Positions 32,134 through 40,152 of a stretch of DNA of 41,746 nucleotides are shown here, piece after piece. Position 1 is the stretch's first letter; each line of letters opens with the position of its first letter. The DNA comes from Bryobacterales bacterium (GTDB taxonomy: Bacteria > Acidobacteriota > Terriglobia > Bryobacterales > Bryobacteraceae), in assembly GCA_016789745.1 (NCBI GenBank), contig JAEUQF010000314.1, positions 1 through 41,746 on the forward strand, given 5' to 3'. The notes below the pieces were generated by a model. The model saw nothing but the letters and a program-made list of their open reading frames with translations. It ran no database searches and was not told where the DNA came from. The position numbers were made by a program, and so were the translations under genes.

Positions 32134-33606
32134 CTACCCGCCCCACCGCATGGCCAACTCTACAAAACTCCGCACGCCGACGCCGCTGGGGCCCTTCGAC
32201 AGGAATGGCTTGCCGTCCTCAATCCACGCCGTGCCGGCGATGTCCAGGTGAATCCACGGCAGCGGATCAGCGAACTCCTTCAGGAACCACGCCGCCGAGA
32301 TCGCCCCGCCCCAACGCCCGCCGATGTTCGCCAAATCGGCGAAAGCGCTCTTCAGCAGATCCTTGTAATCTTCATCGAGCGGCATCGGCCACATCTTCTC
32401 GCCCGCCGCTTTTGACGCCCCGAGCAGCGCATCGCGGAAGCCGTCGTGATTCGTGAACATGCCAACATTGACATACCCAAGCGCGACGACAATGGCGCCG
32501 GTCAGCGTGGCAGCATCCACCAGGTGCGTGCAACCCAGCCGCTTGGCATACTCCAGCGCATCGCACAGAATCAGCCGCCCTTCGGCATCGGTGTTCAGCA
32601 CCTCCACGGTTTTCCCGTTCAACGTATAAACAATGTCGCCCGGACGCTGCGCCCGGTCCCCCGGCATGTTCTCCACCGCCGGGATGAGCGCCGTCACCGC
32701 CACGCGCGGCTTCAACTGCGCCAGCGCCCGCATCGCGCCCAGCACCGCCGCGCCGCCCGCCATATCGTACTTCATCTTCTCCATGCCCTCGGACGGCTTG
32801 ATCGAGATGCCGCCCGTATCGAAAGTGACGCCTTTGCCCACCAGGCCGAGGTTGCCTTCCAGGGCATGCCCTTCCGGCTTGTACTTCAGAACAATCAGCG
32901 CCGGCGGCTCCGCGCTGCCCATCGCCACGCCCAGCAGCGCGCCCATGCCCAACTGCTTCATCCGGTCCCCGTTGAGGACGTCGCACTCCAGGCCAAACTC
33001 CGACGCCACCTGCCGCGCATGGTCGGCCAACCCGGTGGGCGTCAGCCGGTTACCCGGCTCATTCACCAGGTCGCGGGTGAAGTTCTGGCTTTCGGCGACG
33101 ATCCGCCCGCGGCGGATGCCTGCCTGCACCGCGTCGCCATCGGCGCACAGCAGCGTGAACGAGGTGATGCGGTCGGTGCACTTGCCGGCCGTCTTGTGGG
33201 CGTCGGGCTCCCAGCCGCCCAGGATGGCACCCTCCACTGCCGCGGCCGCCTGTCCTTCCCCGGCCTCGTCCAACGCCAGCGCCACGCTCGCCACCTTCTT
33301 CGCCTTCAACGCCCGCACGGCCGCGCCCGCAATCCGGCGCGGATCCGCTTCCTTACCGCCGCCAATCGCCACCAGTTTCTTGGCCTTCAGTCCAGCGGGG
33401 CGGGGCAGAATGGCGATATCGAGCGCCTTGCCAGTGAACTCACCCGAAGCGAGCAGTTCGGAAATCCACCCGGCGGTGGCCTGATCCGCGGCCGCTGCAG
33501 CGGCGCCTTTTACCCCGCTTTCCCCTTCGGCTCGCTCGCGCACCACCACCACTAACGCATCCACATCCACAGCAGACAATGGTTCGTTGGAAACTTGTAT
33601 GTTCAT
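32134..33606 (-). CDS. pepA: Leucyl aminopeptidase, M17 family
   Basis: A cytosolic hexameric di-metal aminopeptidase, 490 residues. The N-terminal domain (1-165) is less conserved as usual. The catalytic domain has VGKGVTFDTGGISIKPS (Lys258, Asp263), YDMAGGAAVLGAM (Asp281), and the M17 signature NTDAEGRL at 338-345 followed by DAATLTGA. All metal and catalytic residues are present. It is divergent from the TIM-barrel isomerase, with 42 bases between starts and a TTATCCA/TGGATAA inverted repeat between them. ATG at 33606. Confidence 0.95.
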   Translation of the reverse strand: MNIQVSNEPLSAVDVDALVVVVRERAEGESGVKGAAAAAADQATAGWISELLASGEFTGKALDIAILPRPAGLKAKKLVAIGGGKEADPRRIAGAAVRALKAKKVASVALALDEAGEGQAAAAVEGAILGGWEPDAHKTAGKCTDRITSFTLLCADGDAVQAGIRRGRIVAESQNFTRDLVNEPGNRLTPTGLADHARQVASEFGLECDVLNGDRMKQLGMGALLGVAMGSAEPPALIVLKYKPEGHALEGNLGLVGKGVTFDTGGISIKPSEGMEKMKYDMAGGAAVLGAMRALAQLKPRVAVTALIPAVENMPGDRAQRPGDIVYTLNGKTVEVLNTDAEGRLILCDALEYAKRLGCTHLVDAATLTGAIVVALGYVNVGMFTNHDGFRDALLGASKAAGEKMWPMPLDEDYKDLLKSAFADLANIGGRWGGAISAAWFLKEFADPLPWIHLDIAGTAWIEDGKPFLSKGPSGVGVRSFVELAMRWGG

Positions 33607-33609
33607 GCC

Positions 33610-33640
33610 TTATCCAAATTACCCAGTCTAACGTGGATAA
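33610..33640. promoter_or_regulatory. Inverted repeat between divergent pepA and isomerase genes
   Basis: TTATCCA-N17-TGGATAA, exact 7-base arms. Each arm contains a GATAA that resembles a -10 box on its own strand (GATAAT on plus at 33636-33641). It may be a pair of symmetrical back-to-back -10 elements or an operator. Confidence 0.35.
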
Positions 33641-33648
33641 TAGTTCCC

Positions 33649-34518
33649 ATGAACCGTAGAACCTGGCTCCACGTAGCCGGCGCCGGTGCGGCAGCTTACG
33701 CCGTTCCCGTTCGCGCCGCCATTGAGACTGCCGGAGGTAAGTCGCGCTTACGCTCGGCCATCTGCGCTTACTCGTTCCGCGAGCAATTGCAGAAGAAAAC
33801 CATGAGCTACGAGGACCTGGTCAAACTCGCCGTCGACCTGAACGTCGACGGACTCGACCTCACGGTCTACTGGTTCCCGTCCACCGAAGACAGCTTCCTG
33901 CTCCCGCTGCGCCGCCTCGCCTACCGGTCGGGCGTGGAGTTGTACAGCATCTCGGTGCGGTCGGATCTGTGCAAGGGCAACGTCGGCGACCAGCAGTCGG
34001 AGTTCGAGCGCCTGATGGGCTGGATCGACGCCGCCTCGAAGCTGGGTGCCGGCCACATCCGCGTCTTTGGCGGCAACGTGCCGAAGGGCGCCACCGAGGA
34101 CCAGGCCGCCGAATGGGTGGCCACCATCCTCAGCCGCGCCGCCGAGTACGCCGGCAAAAAGGGCATCATTCTCGGCCTGGAGAACCACGGCGGCATCACC
34201 GCGCGCGCCGAGCGCATCATCCAGATTGTCAAAAAGGTGGACTCCCCCTGGGTGGGCATCAACCTGGACACCGGCAACTTCCATGAGCAGGAGCCCTACG
34301 CCGAGATCCAGAAGTGCGTGCCCTACGCCGTGAACGTCCAGGTGAAGGAGAAAATCCGGGCCGGCGGCGCGCTGGTGGATTCGGATTGGGCGCGCATTGT
34401 CGGCATGCTGCGGACGGCTGGATACAAGGGCTATCTGGCCCTGGAGTACGAGGAGAAGACCCCCGCTCCGCAGGCCGTTCCCGGGCTGATCGGAAAACTG
34501 AAGAAAGTCATCGCATGA
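33649..34518 (+). CDS. Exported sugar-phosphate isomerase/epimerase-like TIM barrel
   Basis: 289 residues. MNRRTWLHVAGAGAAAYAVPV is a signal with twin Arg. The mature part is an AP endonuclease-2/xylose isomerase-like TIM barrel: NVDGLDLTVYWFP, then GAGHIRVFGGN, IILGLENHGGI, WVGINLDTGNFHEQEPYAEI and GYLALEYEEKTPAPQAV. Glu, Asp, His and Glu metal-binding positions are in place (LENHG, LDTGN, VQVKEKI, EYEE). Likely an exported sugar isomerase or epimerase. The ATG at 33649 is chosen because upstream residues overlap pepA's start. Its stop overlaps the lipoprotein ATG in ATGA. Confidence 0.87.
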   Translation: MNRRTWLHVAGAGAAAYAVPVRAAIETAGGKSRLRSAICAYSFREQLQKKTMSYEDLVKLAVDLNVDGLDLTVYWFPSTEDSFLLPLRRLAYRSGVELYSISVRSDLCKGNVGDQQSEFERLMGWIDAASKLGAGHIRVFGGNVPKGATEDQAAEWVATILSRAAEYAGKKGIILGLENHGGITARAERIIQIVKKVDSPWVGINLDTGNFHEQEPYAEIQKCVPYAVNVQVKEKIRAGGALVDSDWARIVGMLRTAGYKGYLALEYEEKTPAPQAVPGLIGKLKKVIA

Positions 34519-34994
34519 GACTGATTCCACTGGTAGTTGTTCTGCTGGTGCTGGCGGGCTGCGGCGACGGCGGCGCGCCGGCACCGTCAGAGACGAAGGC
34601 TGCACCCCAGGTGAAGAAGAATCCGCCGCCCAAGGACGAAGCGCGCTGGTTCCCGAAGAAGGATCAGGTTTCGATGGAGCTGGTGCCGGACCACATCCTG
34701 GGCAAGGACTATCTCCCCGGCGGCAACCTCGGCAAGTACAAGGCGGGCGGCAAGGAATACGAGATGTTCCTGATCAAAACCGCCGGAAACCAGGACGCCG
34801 CGCTGCTTGTTTTCGACATCAAGAAGGACTTGAAGGATTCCAAGCTAATTCCACATTTCGGCGGCTACTTCGGCCAGGACAACGGGCGCGATGTGTTTGT
34901 GTTCGCGAAGAACGCGTGGCTGGTCGGAATCGCCGGGTTGGGGGAGAAGGATGCCGATGCGGTGGCGCGGGAGTTTGCCGTGAGGCTGCAGTAG
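34515..34994 (+). CDS. Lipoprotein of unknown function
   Basis: 159 residues. MRLIPLVVVLLVLAGC is a lipoprotein signal with lipobox LAGC and the lipidated Cys at 16. After a Pro/Lys-rich linker, the domain has about 120 residues (VPDHILGKDYLPGGNLGKYKAGGKEYEMFLIKTAGNQ ... KDADAVAREFAVRL) with mixed alpha/beta character. I do not recognise the fold. It is translationally coupled to the isomerase (ATGA overlap). Immediately after its stop, three bases on, begins the ATPase gene, which differs in base composition. Confidence 0.8.
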   Translation: MRLIPLVVVLLVLAGCGDGGAPAPSETKAAPQVKKNPPPKDEARWFPKKDQVSMELVPDHILGKDYLPGGNLGKYKAGGKEYEMFLIKTAGNQDAALLVFDIKKDLKDSKLIPHFGGYFGQDNGRDVFVFAKNAWLVGIAGLGEKDADAVAREFAVRLQ

Positions 34995-34997
34995 TTT

Positions 34998-36143
34998 ATG
35001 ATCCGGCGCATCAAGGCCCGTAACTACCGGTGTTTTCCGGATCTTGATCTGCCGGTCCGGGATTTCCAGATCCTGGTTGGGCCGAACGGGTCGGGAAAGA
35101 GCTCGCTGTTTGGCGCAATCCGGTTTTTGGGTACGTTCATCCAGAGCGGGCTCGCGGCGGCAGTGACCGAAACCACTAGCAACGGGCTGGATTTGAAATG
35201 GCTCCAGCAAGCAGGACCGTTTCAGCTGTCTGTTGACATAGGTGCGATACCCAGCATGTCCGATCAGGCCTCGGCGTCTTATGCGGTGGAGTGCAATGTT
35301 TCTTCCTCCGGCCAGGTGACCATTGTTCGGGAGAGCGTCGAAATGTTCGCTGCGGAAGACGACTCGCGGAACCTGGTCACACGCACTAGTGACGGCACGG
35401 CTAGGTATGGAGCAGGGGAGTCTGACGGTGCAGCCCTCACGCAGTTGCTGAATCCTGACGAGAGCGCATTGTTCCGACTACCTCGGGAAGTGCTGGGACC
35501 TGCGTTGCTCTGGATACGCCATGTGCTGGCGGTCGGACTGTTCGCCGTCCAACTTGAATCCAGCATCTTGCGAAGTGCCAGTTCGCCGGTTCGGCGTTGG
35601 TCTAATACCCTTACTGGCAGTGAGTTGCCATGGGATGTACGAGACTTGTGTGAACGTGATCCGCAAGGCTTCCGCGCGTGGCAAGCTCACCTTAAGATGT
35701 TTCTCCCCCATATCCGCGAGATCCGCACCTCTATTCGGGAAGATGACCGACACGCCTACGTTCGAGCCGAGGAAGAATCGGGGATTAGTGTTCCAGCTTG
35801 GACACTGTCGGACGGGACGCTAAGATTGCTTGCACTGACCAACCTTGCCTACGGCACAACCAAGGGAAAACTGTACCTCATTGAGGAACCTGAAAACGGT
35901 CTGCATCCTGGCGCGCTCGAAGCTGTATATCAGTCCCTACGCTCCGTGTATGGTGGGCAAGTGCTTGTAACCACTCACTCGCCAGTACTGATCTCAATTG
36001 CGGAACCCGAGGATCTGCTATGTTTCTCTCGTGCGGAGTCCGGAGCCGTGACGGTGATCCCGGGGGATCAGCACCCGATCTTGCGCAATTGGAAGCGCTC
36101 CGTATCACTTGGTGAGCTTTTCGCAGCCGGAGTGCTGCAGTAG
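34998..36143 (+). CDS. AAA_21/RecF-like ATPase of a two-gene cassette
   Basis: 381 residues, an ABC-type ATPase of the OLD/RecF group without the fused TOPRIM of OLD. N-terminus MIRRIKARNYRCFPDL leads to Walker A LVGPNGSGKSSLF (about 27-37). A long, less conserved middle follows. The ABC signature reads WTLSDGTLRLLALTNLA, then Walker B LYLIEEPENGLHPGAL and switch His in VTTHSPVLISIAEP. All catalytic motifs are present. It probably senses or binds a ligand/DNA and controls its partner at 36145, which begins one base after its stop. Sampled 60-base lines give about 52-60% GC against about 65-75% in flanks, suggesting recent transfer. No Shine-Dalgarno site is obvious before the ATG. Confidence 0.85.
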   Translation: MIRRIKARNYRCFPDLDLPVRDFQILVGPNGSGKSSLFGAIRFLGTFIQSGLAAAVTETTSNGLDLKWLQQAGPFQLSVDIGAIPSMSDQASASYAVECNVSSSGQVTIVRESVEMFAAEDDSRNLVTRTSDGTARYGAGESDGAALTQLLNPDESALFRLPREVLGPALLWIRHVLAVGLFAVQLESSILRSASSPVRRWSNTLTGSELPWDVRDLCERDPQGFRAWQAHLKMFLPHIREIRTSIREDDRHAYVRAEEESGISVPAWTLSDGTLRLLALTNLAYGTTKGKLYLIEEPENGLHPGALEAVYQSLRSVYGGQVLVTTHSPVLISIAEPEDLLCFSRAESGAVTVIPGDQHPILRNWKRSVSLGELFAAGVLQ

Positions 36144-36144
36144 C

Positions 36145-36645
36145 ATGCCTTCATCGGTGCTCGCCGTTGTGGCAGACAAAAGCATCGAAGAGGTGCTGAA
36201 GTGTTTACTGAAGCGCTATCAAGCGTTTGGCACGGCACCTCTCTTGCAAGACTTCCGCGTCTTCCGGATTCCTAAGATGACCGATGGTGCAATCCTTAAG
36301 AGATCGCACCTGTATTTGATCGATGCGCGCCGTAACGAAACGGCGGCAATGGTGATCTGTGATCGTCACGGTTCCGGGGCTGGTGGGAGCCGCGAGGAAC
36401 TCGAAGCACGCATCGAAGCGAACATCCGCCAAAGCGGCGCATTTTCTGAATGCTGCGCCATAGTTATTGATCCGGAGCTCGAGAACTGGATCTGGACGAA
36501 GTCCCCGCGACTTGATCAGGCCATCGGCTGGAACCGCCAGCCGAAACTTCGTCACTGGCTCGTCCAAGAAGGGCTCCTGGAAGTAGACGCCGTGAAGCCC
36601 GCGAATCCCAAGCTCGCACTGGAGAGGGCCCTCCAGCACGCTTGA
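36145..36645 (+). CDS. Acidic-motif partner protein (DUF4276/TOPRIM-like), probable effector
   Basis: 166 residues, read from ATG at 36145, one base after the ATPase stop. VLAVVADKSIEEVLKCLLKRY gives an early Asp11 and Glu15/16; AAMVICDRHGSG has Asp73; AIVIDPELENWIWTKS has Asp109, Glu111 and Glu113. Acids at the ends of successive beta strands, with the PExExW wording, recall TOPRIM/DUF4276-type nuclease-like proteins. The C-terminus (LRHWLVQEGLL ... LERALQHA) is helical. An ATPase/TOPRIM-like pair resembles the PARIS (AriA/AriB) layout and may equally be a part of a larger system such as MADS; neither is shown. GC is low, as in the ATPase gene. Confidence 0.7.
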   Translation: MPSSVLAVVADKSIEEVLKCLLKRYQAFGTAPLLQDFRVFRIPKMTDGAILKRSHLYLIDARRNETAAMVICDRHGSGAGGSREELEARIEANIRQSGAFSECCAIVIDPELENWIWTKSPRLDQAIGWNRQPKLRHWLVQEGLLEVDAVKPANPKLALERALQHA

Positions 36646-36760
36646 TCCCTTGGGCCAGTGCAATCCACGCCGAGGTCGCCGCCAAAGTCAGTTTCCAGGA
36701 TTGCAGCGACCCTGCCTTTCTGAAACTTTGGAACACCCTCCGCCTTTGGTTCCCACCGGC

Positions 36761-37348
36761 TTAACCCAGCTCCAACTTCTGCTGCGCCGGCGCCGTCGGG
36801 GGGCGCTCCTCCAACTCCCTCCGCTGATGCCGCAGCATCGCCGCCAGCAATTGCCACGTCGGGCCCGGCGTATCCCGCCACGGGGCCGGAATCCGCAGCA
36901 CGCAGAACTCCCGCCGGTCCGGGTCGTAATAGAAGAAGCCGGCATGGCCCTTCAGCAGTTCCCGGGCAGGCTCCGGATCGGCCGTTCCCGCCTCCAAAAG
37001 CCCGCACTCCGACGGCACCTCGGCAGCCTTCAACAACCTCGGTGGTGTCAGGAAATAAAACTCGTTGGAATAACGCATTCCGATGCGTCTCTTCAACGGT
37101 TGCTTTAGCTCAGTTAGAAAGTCCGCCCGCGAGCATTTTACCTCGTAGCAGACCCTCTTCATGCCGGTGTAGGGCAGCGTATTAAGCGCGAAGGCGTCCA
37201 CCCGTTGCAGTTGGCCGGAACCCCGTCCGGTTCCCACCCGTAACTCCCGCAGAAACATCCACTCGCCGCGTCCGGTATGTAGCGCGCGCTCCACGATGTC
37301 GAGCAGTGCGGTGGAAGCCGGAAGTACGGCGGCCGATGCGGCGGACAT
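36761..37348 (-). CDS. PD-(D/E)XK nuclease-fold protein, MmcB-like
   Basis: 195 residues. The core reads LQRVDAFALNTLPYTGMKRVCYEVKCSRADFLTELKQPLKR with Asp51, Glu69 and Lys71 spaced as in the PD-(D/E)XK superfamily (D ... ExK). It is followed by YSNEFYFLTPPRLL and VPSECGLLE. This matches MmcB-like DNA-repair proteins and related small restriction-like nucleases. The ATG at 37348 overlaps the stop of the DUF486 gene by one base (TAATG), so the two are coupled. It converges on the ATPase cassette. GC is high here, unlike the cassette. Confidence 0.75.
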   Translation of the reverse strand: MSAASAAVLPASTALLDIVERALHTGRGEWMFLRELRVGTGRGSGQLQRVDAFALNTLPYTGMKRVCYEVKCSRADFLTELKQPLKRRIGMRYSNEFYFLTPPRLLKAAEVPSECGLLEAGTADPEPARELLKGHAGFFYYDPDRREFCVLRIPAPWRDTPGPTWQLLAAMLRHQRRELEERPPTAPAQQKLELG

Positions 37349-37686
37349 TATCGCCCCAGCTTATCCCAGAACGCAGCCGCGGCGGCGGCAATCAGGAATA
37401 AGAACGCTACGAAATGGTTCGGACGCATCCGCTCCCCCAGCCAGAACGCCGCGAACGCCATGAACACGCAAAGCGTGATGACCTCCTGCAGAATCTTCAG
37501 TTGGTAGCCAGAGAACTGGCCGTAACCATACCGATTTGCAGGTACTTGCAGGCAGTATTCAAAGAAAGCGATAAGCCAGCTGGCGAGGATCGCCACCCAG
37601 AGTGGCCTGTCGGTAAACTTCAGATGCCCGTACCAGGCAAAGGTCATAAAGATGTTGCTGGCAAACAGCAACGCCACCGTGCGCAT
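37348..37686 (-). CDS. DMT-like small membrane protein, DUF486 family
   Basis: 112 residues with four predicted membrane helices: MRTVALLFASNIFMTFAWYGHL, then VAILASWLIAFFEYCLQVPANRYGYG, QEVITLCVFMAFAAFWLGE and AFLFLIAAAAAAFWDK. FEYCLQVPANR is the DUF486 signature. Function is unknown; the fold resembles one half of a drug/metabolite transporter. The ATG at 37686 is preferred to the open upstream frame at 37752, which lacks similarity to the family's N-terminus. Coupled to the nuclease-fold gene (TAATG). Confidence 0.88.
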   Translation of the reverse strand: MRTVALLFASNIFMTFAWYGHLKFTDRPLWVAILASWLIAFFEYCLQVPANRYGYGQFSGYQLKILQEVITLCVFMAFAAFWLGERMRPNHFVAFLFLIAAAAAAFWDKLGR

Positions 37687-37945
37687 CTTCTCAGGTTCGC
37701 ACGGGGCCGGCCGTGCCCGCATGGGCCCGAGGCCCCGCCATTCCCCGGTCACGCCCCAAGTAGATCTTTCTAAGTTTTCTAATTGGAACAGCTTACGGGC
37801 AAATGCCGGTCGCGATGCTTCGTCCCCCGTGCTCTACTGAATTGTGGGAGCCGGGCGGCTGTCCGTCGTTCATCGCGCCGGACACTGCCCGGGCCGAACA
37901 TAAAAAGTGCACGTCCGAACCCAAGCCGTCCGGGAATCCGGCGGA

Positions 37946-38887
37946 CTAGCTGAGGTGGAACTCCTGCCCAATCTCATAGAGCGCCACCCGTTCCGGCCGG
38001 CTGCCGGCAGCGCCGACAAATCGCTCAACCGGCTCCAGCAGCGGTTCACGGCTCAGGTTAAACGTCTGGTGATGCACCGGCAGCAGGTAGTGCGCCCGGG
38101 CGTCTTCGCCCATCCGCCAGGCCTGCTCCGGCGTGCAGTGGAAGCGGATCCAGGGATTGTAGGCGCCAATCGGCATGATAGCCAAGTCGATGTCGGAGGT
38201 GAACCGCGCACTCCGGAAGGTCCCGGTCAGCGCCGTGTCACCCCCGAACAGTACCCGACGCTTGCCGACCTCGACGGTGTAGCCGTTGTAGCCGCGGTAG
38301 GTGTCGGTCCGCATCCGTGCGCCCCAGTGATTCACTTCGAAAGCCCGCACGCGGGCCGGCCCGGCTTGCACCGTCTCGCCCCAGCCTAACTCGGTGGCCT
38401 GGGCGTAGCGGTCCGAGCGGAACAAGTCCTTCGTATGTGACGCCGTAACTATATGAGTACGCGGCCCTTCCAGCGCGCGTAAGGAGGGCTTGTCGAGGTG
38501 GTCCATGTGGGCGTGGGAGACCAGTACCAGGTCGATCGGAGGCAGTTTGTCCAGCCCCACCGGCGGCTGCACCCGCCGCCGAACGCCCACCGTCAGCAAG
38601 CCCAGGCTGATACCGGCCACATCGCTGAACACCGGGTCGGTGAGGATGGTATAGCCATCCACCTTCAGCAGCACCGTGCTGTGCCCCAGCCATGCCGCGT
38701 GCAGCCCCTTATCCGGCCACTTGCCAATATCCGGGATGCGGCCCGCGGGTGCAGAACCCGCCGAAAGCTCTCGGAAGTACTGCTTGAAGAAGTGCGGTGA
38801 GAAGGCATAGGCGGCCGCCGTCAGGCCCGCCAACCCGGTCATGGCGACGCCGCCGCCAATCGCCACCCTGCGTGTGATAGTCGACAC
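37946..38887 (-). CDS. MBL-fold metal-dependent hydrolase (UlaG/NAPE-PLD-like), membrane-anchored or exported
   Basis: 313 residues. VSTITRRVAIGGGVAMTGLAGLTAAAYAF is a signal-anchor or Tat-type leader. The beta-lactamase-fold metal site is VLVSHAHMDHLDKPSL (HxHxDH). Further ligands lie in FEVNHWGARM, VLFGGDTALTG and LLPVHHQTFNLS. The group includes N-acyl-phosphatidylethanolamine phospholipase D and UlaG-like lactonases. The start is taken as the GTG at 38887, five bases past the oxidoreductase stop, but an in-frame ATG at 38929 overlapping it is possible. Co-transcribed with the molybdoenzyme. Confidence 0.83.
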   Translation of the reverse strand: MSTITRRVAIGGGVAMTGLAGLTAAAYAFSPHFFKQYFRELSAGSAPAGRIPDIGKWPDKGLHAAWLGHSTVLLKVDGYTILTDPVFSDVAGISLGLLTVGVRRRVQPPVGLDKLPPIDLVLVSHAHMDHLDKPSLRALEGPRTHIVTASHTKDLFRSDRYAQATELGWGETVQAGPARVRAFEVNHWGARMRTDTYRGYNGYTVEVGKRRVLFGGDTALTGTFRSARFTSDIDLAIMPIGAYNPWIRFHCTPEQAWRMGEDARAHYLLPVHHQTFNLSREPLLEPVERFVGAAGSRPERVALYEIGQEFHLS

Positions 38888-38891
38888 CAGT

Positions 38892-39551
38892 TCAGTATCC
38901 AAAGCGCTCTTCCGTCCAGGGATCCCCATGCATGTGGTAACCGTTTCGTTCCCAGAAACCGGGCCGGTCCTGATCGACGAACTCCAATCCCGCCAGCCAC
39001 TTGGCACTCTTCCATGCATACAGTTGTGGAATGATCAGGCGGGCCGGGGCTCCGTGCTCCGCCGTCAGCGGCTCGCCATCGTGGGTCAGCGCCACCAGCG
39101 CGTCTTCGCTCAGGAACTCGTCCAGCGGCATATTGGTGGTCCAGCCGTAATCAAAGCCATAAGCGACCACGTGGCTAACCTCCGGCTTCAGCCCGCCAGC
39201 GAGTTCCACCAAGCTTCGCGTCGATGGCCCCTCCCAGACATTCCCCAGCCGCGACCAGCGCGTCACGCAGTGGAAATCGGCGAAAACCTTCACCTTCGGT
39301 AAATCCTGGAACTCCTTCCAGGATAAAGAGATCTCCTTGTTCACCAGGCCCACGATCTGAAACCGCCACTTCTCGATGTCGAGCCGTGGAGCGCCGCTGG
39401 CGTCCAGCACCGGCCACTTCCGGGTCCGCGATTGCCCGGGGGGAACGCGGTTGGCGCGGCGGGTATCGGGGCTGATGATGATGCCCTCGCCCTGCTCGCC
39501 GGGTACCGGCGCCTCCTCGCCCTGCAACTTCGAATCAATGTCGAATACCAT
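38892..39551 (-). CDS. Sulfite-oxidase-family molybdopterin-dependent oxidoreductase
   Basis: 219 residues. The molybdenum-ligand Cys is Cys95 in FADFHCVTRWS, the SUOX/MsrP-type motif. Other conserved parts are WEGPSTRSLVELAG, HVVAYGFDYGWTTNMPLDEFL, GEPLTAEHGAPARLIIPQLYAWKSAKWL and WERNGYHMHGDPWTEERF. Length is short, as in YedY-like proteins, but the N-terminus (MVFDIDSK) has no export signal, so it probably acts in the cytoplasm. No cytochrome or YedZ partner is next to it. The ATG follows GGAGGGGG. Downstream gene is the MBL hydrolase. Confidence 0.9.
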   Translation of the reverse strand: MVFDIDSKLQGEEAPVPGEQGEGIIISPDTRRANRVPPGQSRTRKWPVLDASGAPRLDIEKWRFQIVGLVNKEISLSWKEFQDLPKVKVFADFHCVTRWSRLGNVWEGPSTRSLVELAGGLKPEVSHVVAYGFDYGWTTNMPLDEFLSEDALVALTHDGEPLTAEHGAPARLIIPQLYAWKSAKWLAGLEFVDQDRPGFWERNGYHMHGDPWTEERFGY

Positions 39552-39565
39552 AACCCCCTCCGGTG

Positions 39566-40057
39566 CTATCCTCTGCGCTTTTTCAGCTGTTCCTCTACCT
39601 GTTTCACTTCCTGCCGTAAGCCCTTGTCTTTAGAGTCTTTCACGTGTCCCAGTTCGCGCCGGCAGGCCATTGTGTCCCCGTTGATTAGTGCCACTTTCGA
39701 GAGGAACCAGCACTTGTACGCGTTCCCATTGGATGCCCGCTCGGCCTTACGGGCTTCATCGAAGGCGCCCAGCAGATTGCCAACCTGCAGCAGGCCGTAC
39801 GCCGTTAGCACCCGCAGCGAAGAGTTCTCCGGGTTGGTCTGATTCAGCATGTTTAGCCGCCGCAGCGCCTCCTGGTGATCGCCCTTCTTCAGCATGGCGA
39901 GGACTTCGTCTACGGTGCCGCGGTCCGTTTCCGGGAGCAGTTGAAAAGCCTCCGACAGCCGGTCCAGGCGGAGGTCGAAATCCAGGGCGGGCGCCGCCAC
40001 CGGGTGGGCGAGCGCCAACACAACCCAAACGATTAGTGATGGCAGTCTGGTCGTCAT
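39566..40057 (-). CDS. Secreted TPR-like protein, function unknown
   Basis: 163 residues. MTTRLPSLIVWVVLALAHPVAA is a signal peptide. After a short acidic part, VDEVLAMLKKGDHQEALRRLNMLNQTNPENSSLRVLTAYGLLQVGN has the helix spacing of tetratricopeptide repeats, at least one and a half units. The C-terminus is highly charged (KDSKDKGLRQEVKQVEEQLKKRRG). Such proteins act as scaffolds in envelope complexes. It is 14 bases upstream of the molybdoenzyme start, so they share a transcript. Divergent from the small secreted protein at 40153. Confidence 0.72.
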   Translation of the reverse strand: MTTRLPSLIVWVVLALAHPVAAPALDFDLRLDRLSEAFQLLPETDRGTVDEVLAMLKKGDHQEALRRLNMLNQTNPENSSLRVLTAYGLLQVGNLLGAFDEARKAERASNGNAYKCWFLSKVALINGDTMACRRELGHVKDSKDKGLRQEVKQVEEQLKKRRG

Positions 40058-40152
40058 GCGTGTTGGATTACGTAGGAGAGACGCCTCTTAGATGCCGGCC
40101 GTTCCCGGCATGAGAGTTTCTCCTCGCTTCTTCCACTATATTGCCAGCAGTT

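Noticed and set aside
34998..36645. Direct assignment of the cassette to PARIS, Gabija, Septu or MADS
   Set aside because: Layout is comparable, but the partner lacks features I can confidently match; the naming needs a profile search.
37753..37945. Possible tRNA or ncRNA in the gap beside the MBL gene
   Set aside because: Short inverted repeats (GTCCGG/CCGGCGGAC) are present, but no cloverleaf, no T-arm consensus and no T-tract were found.
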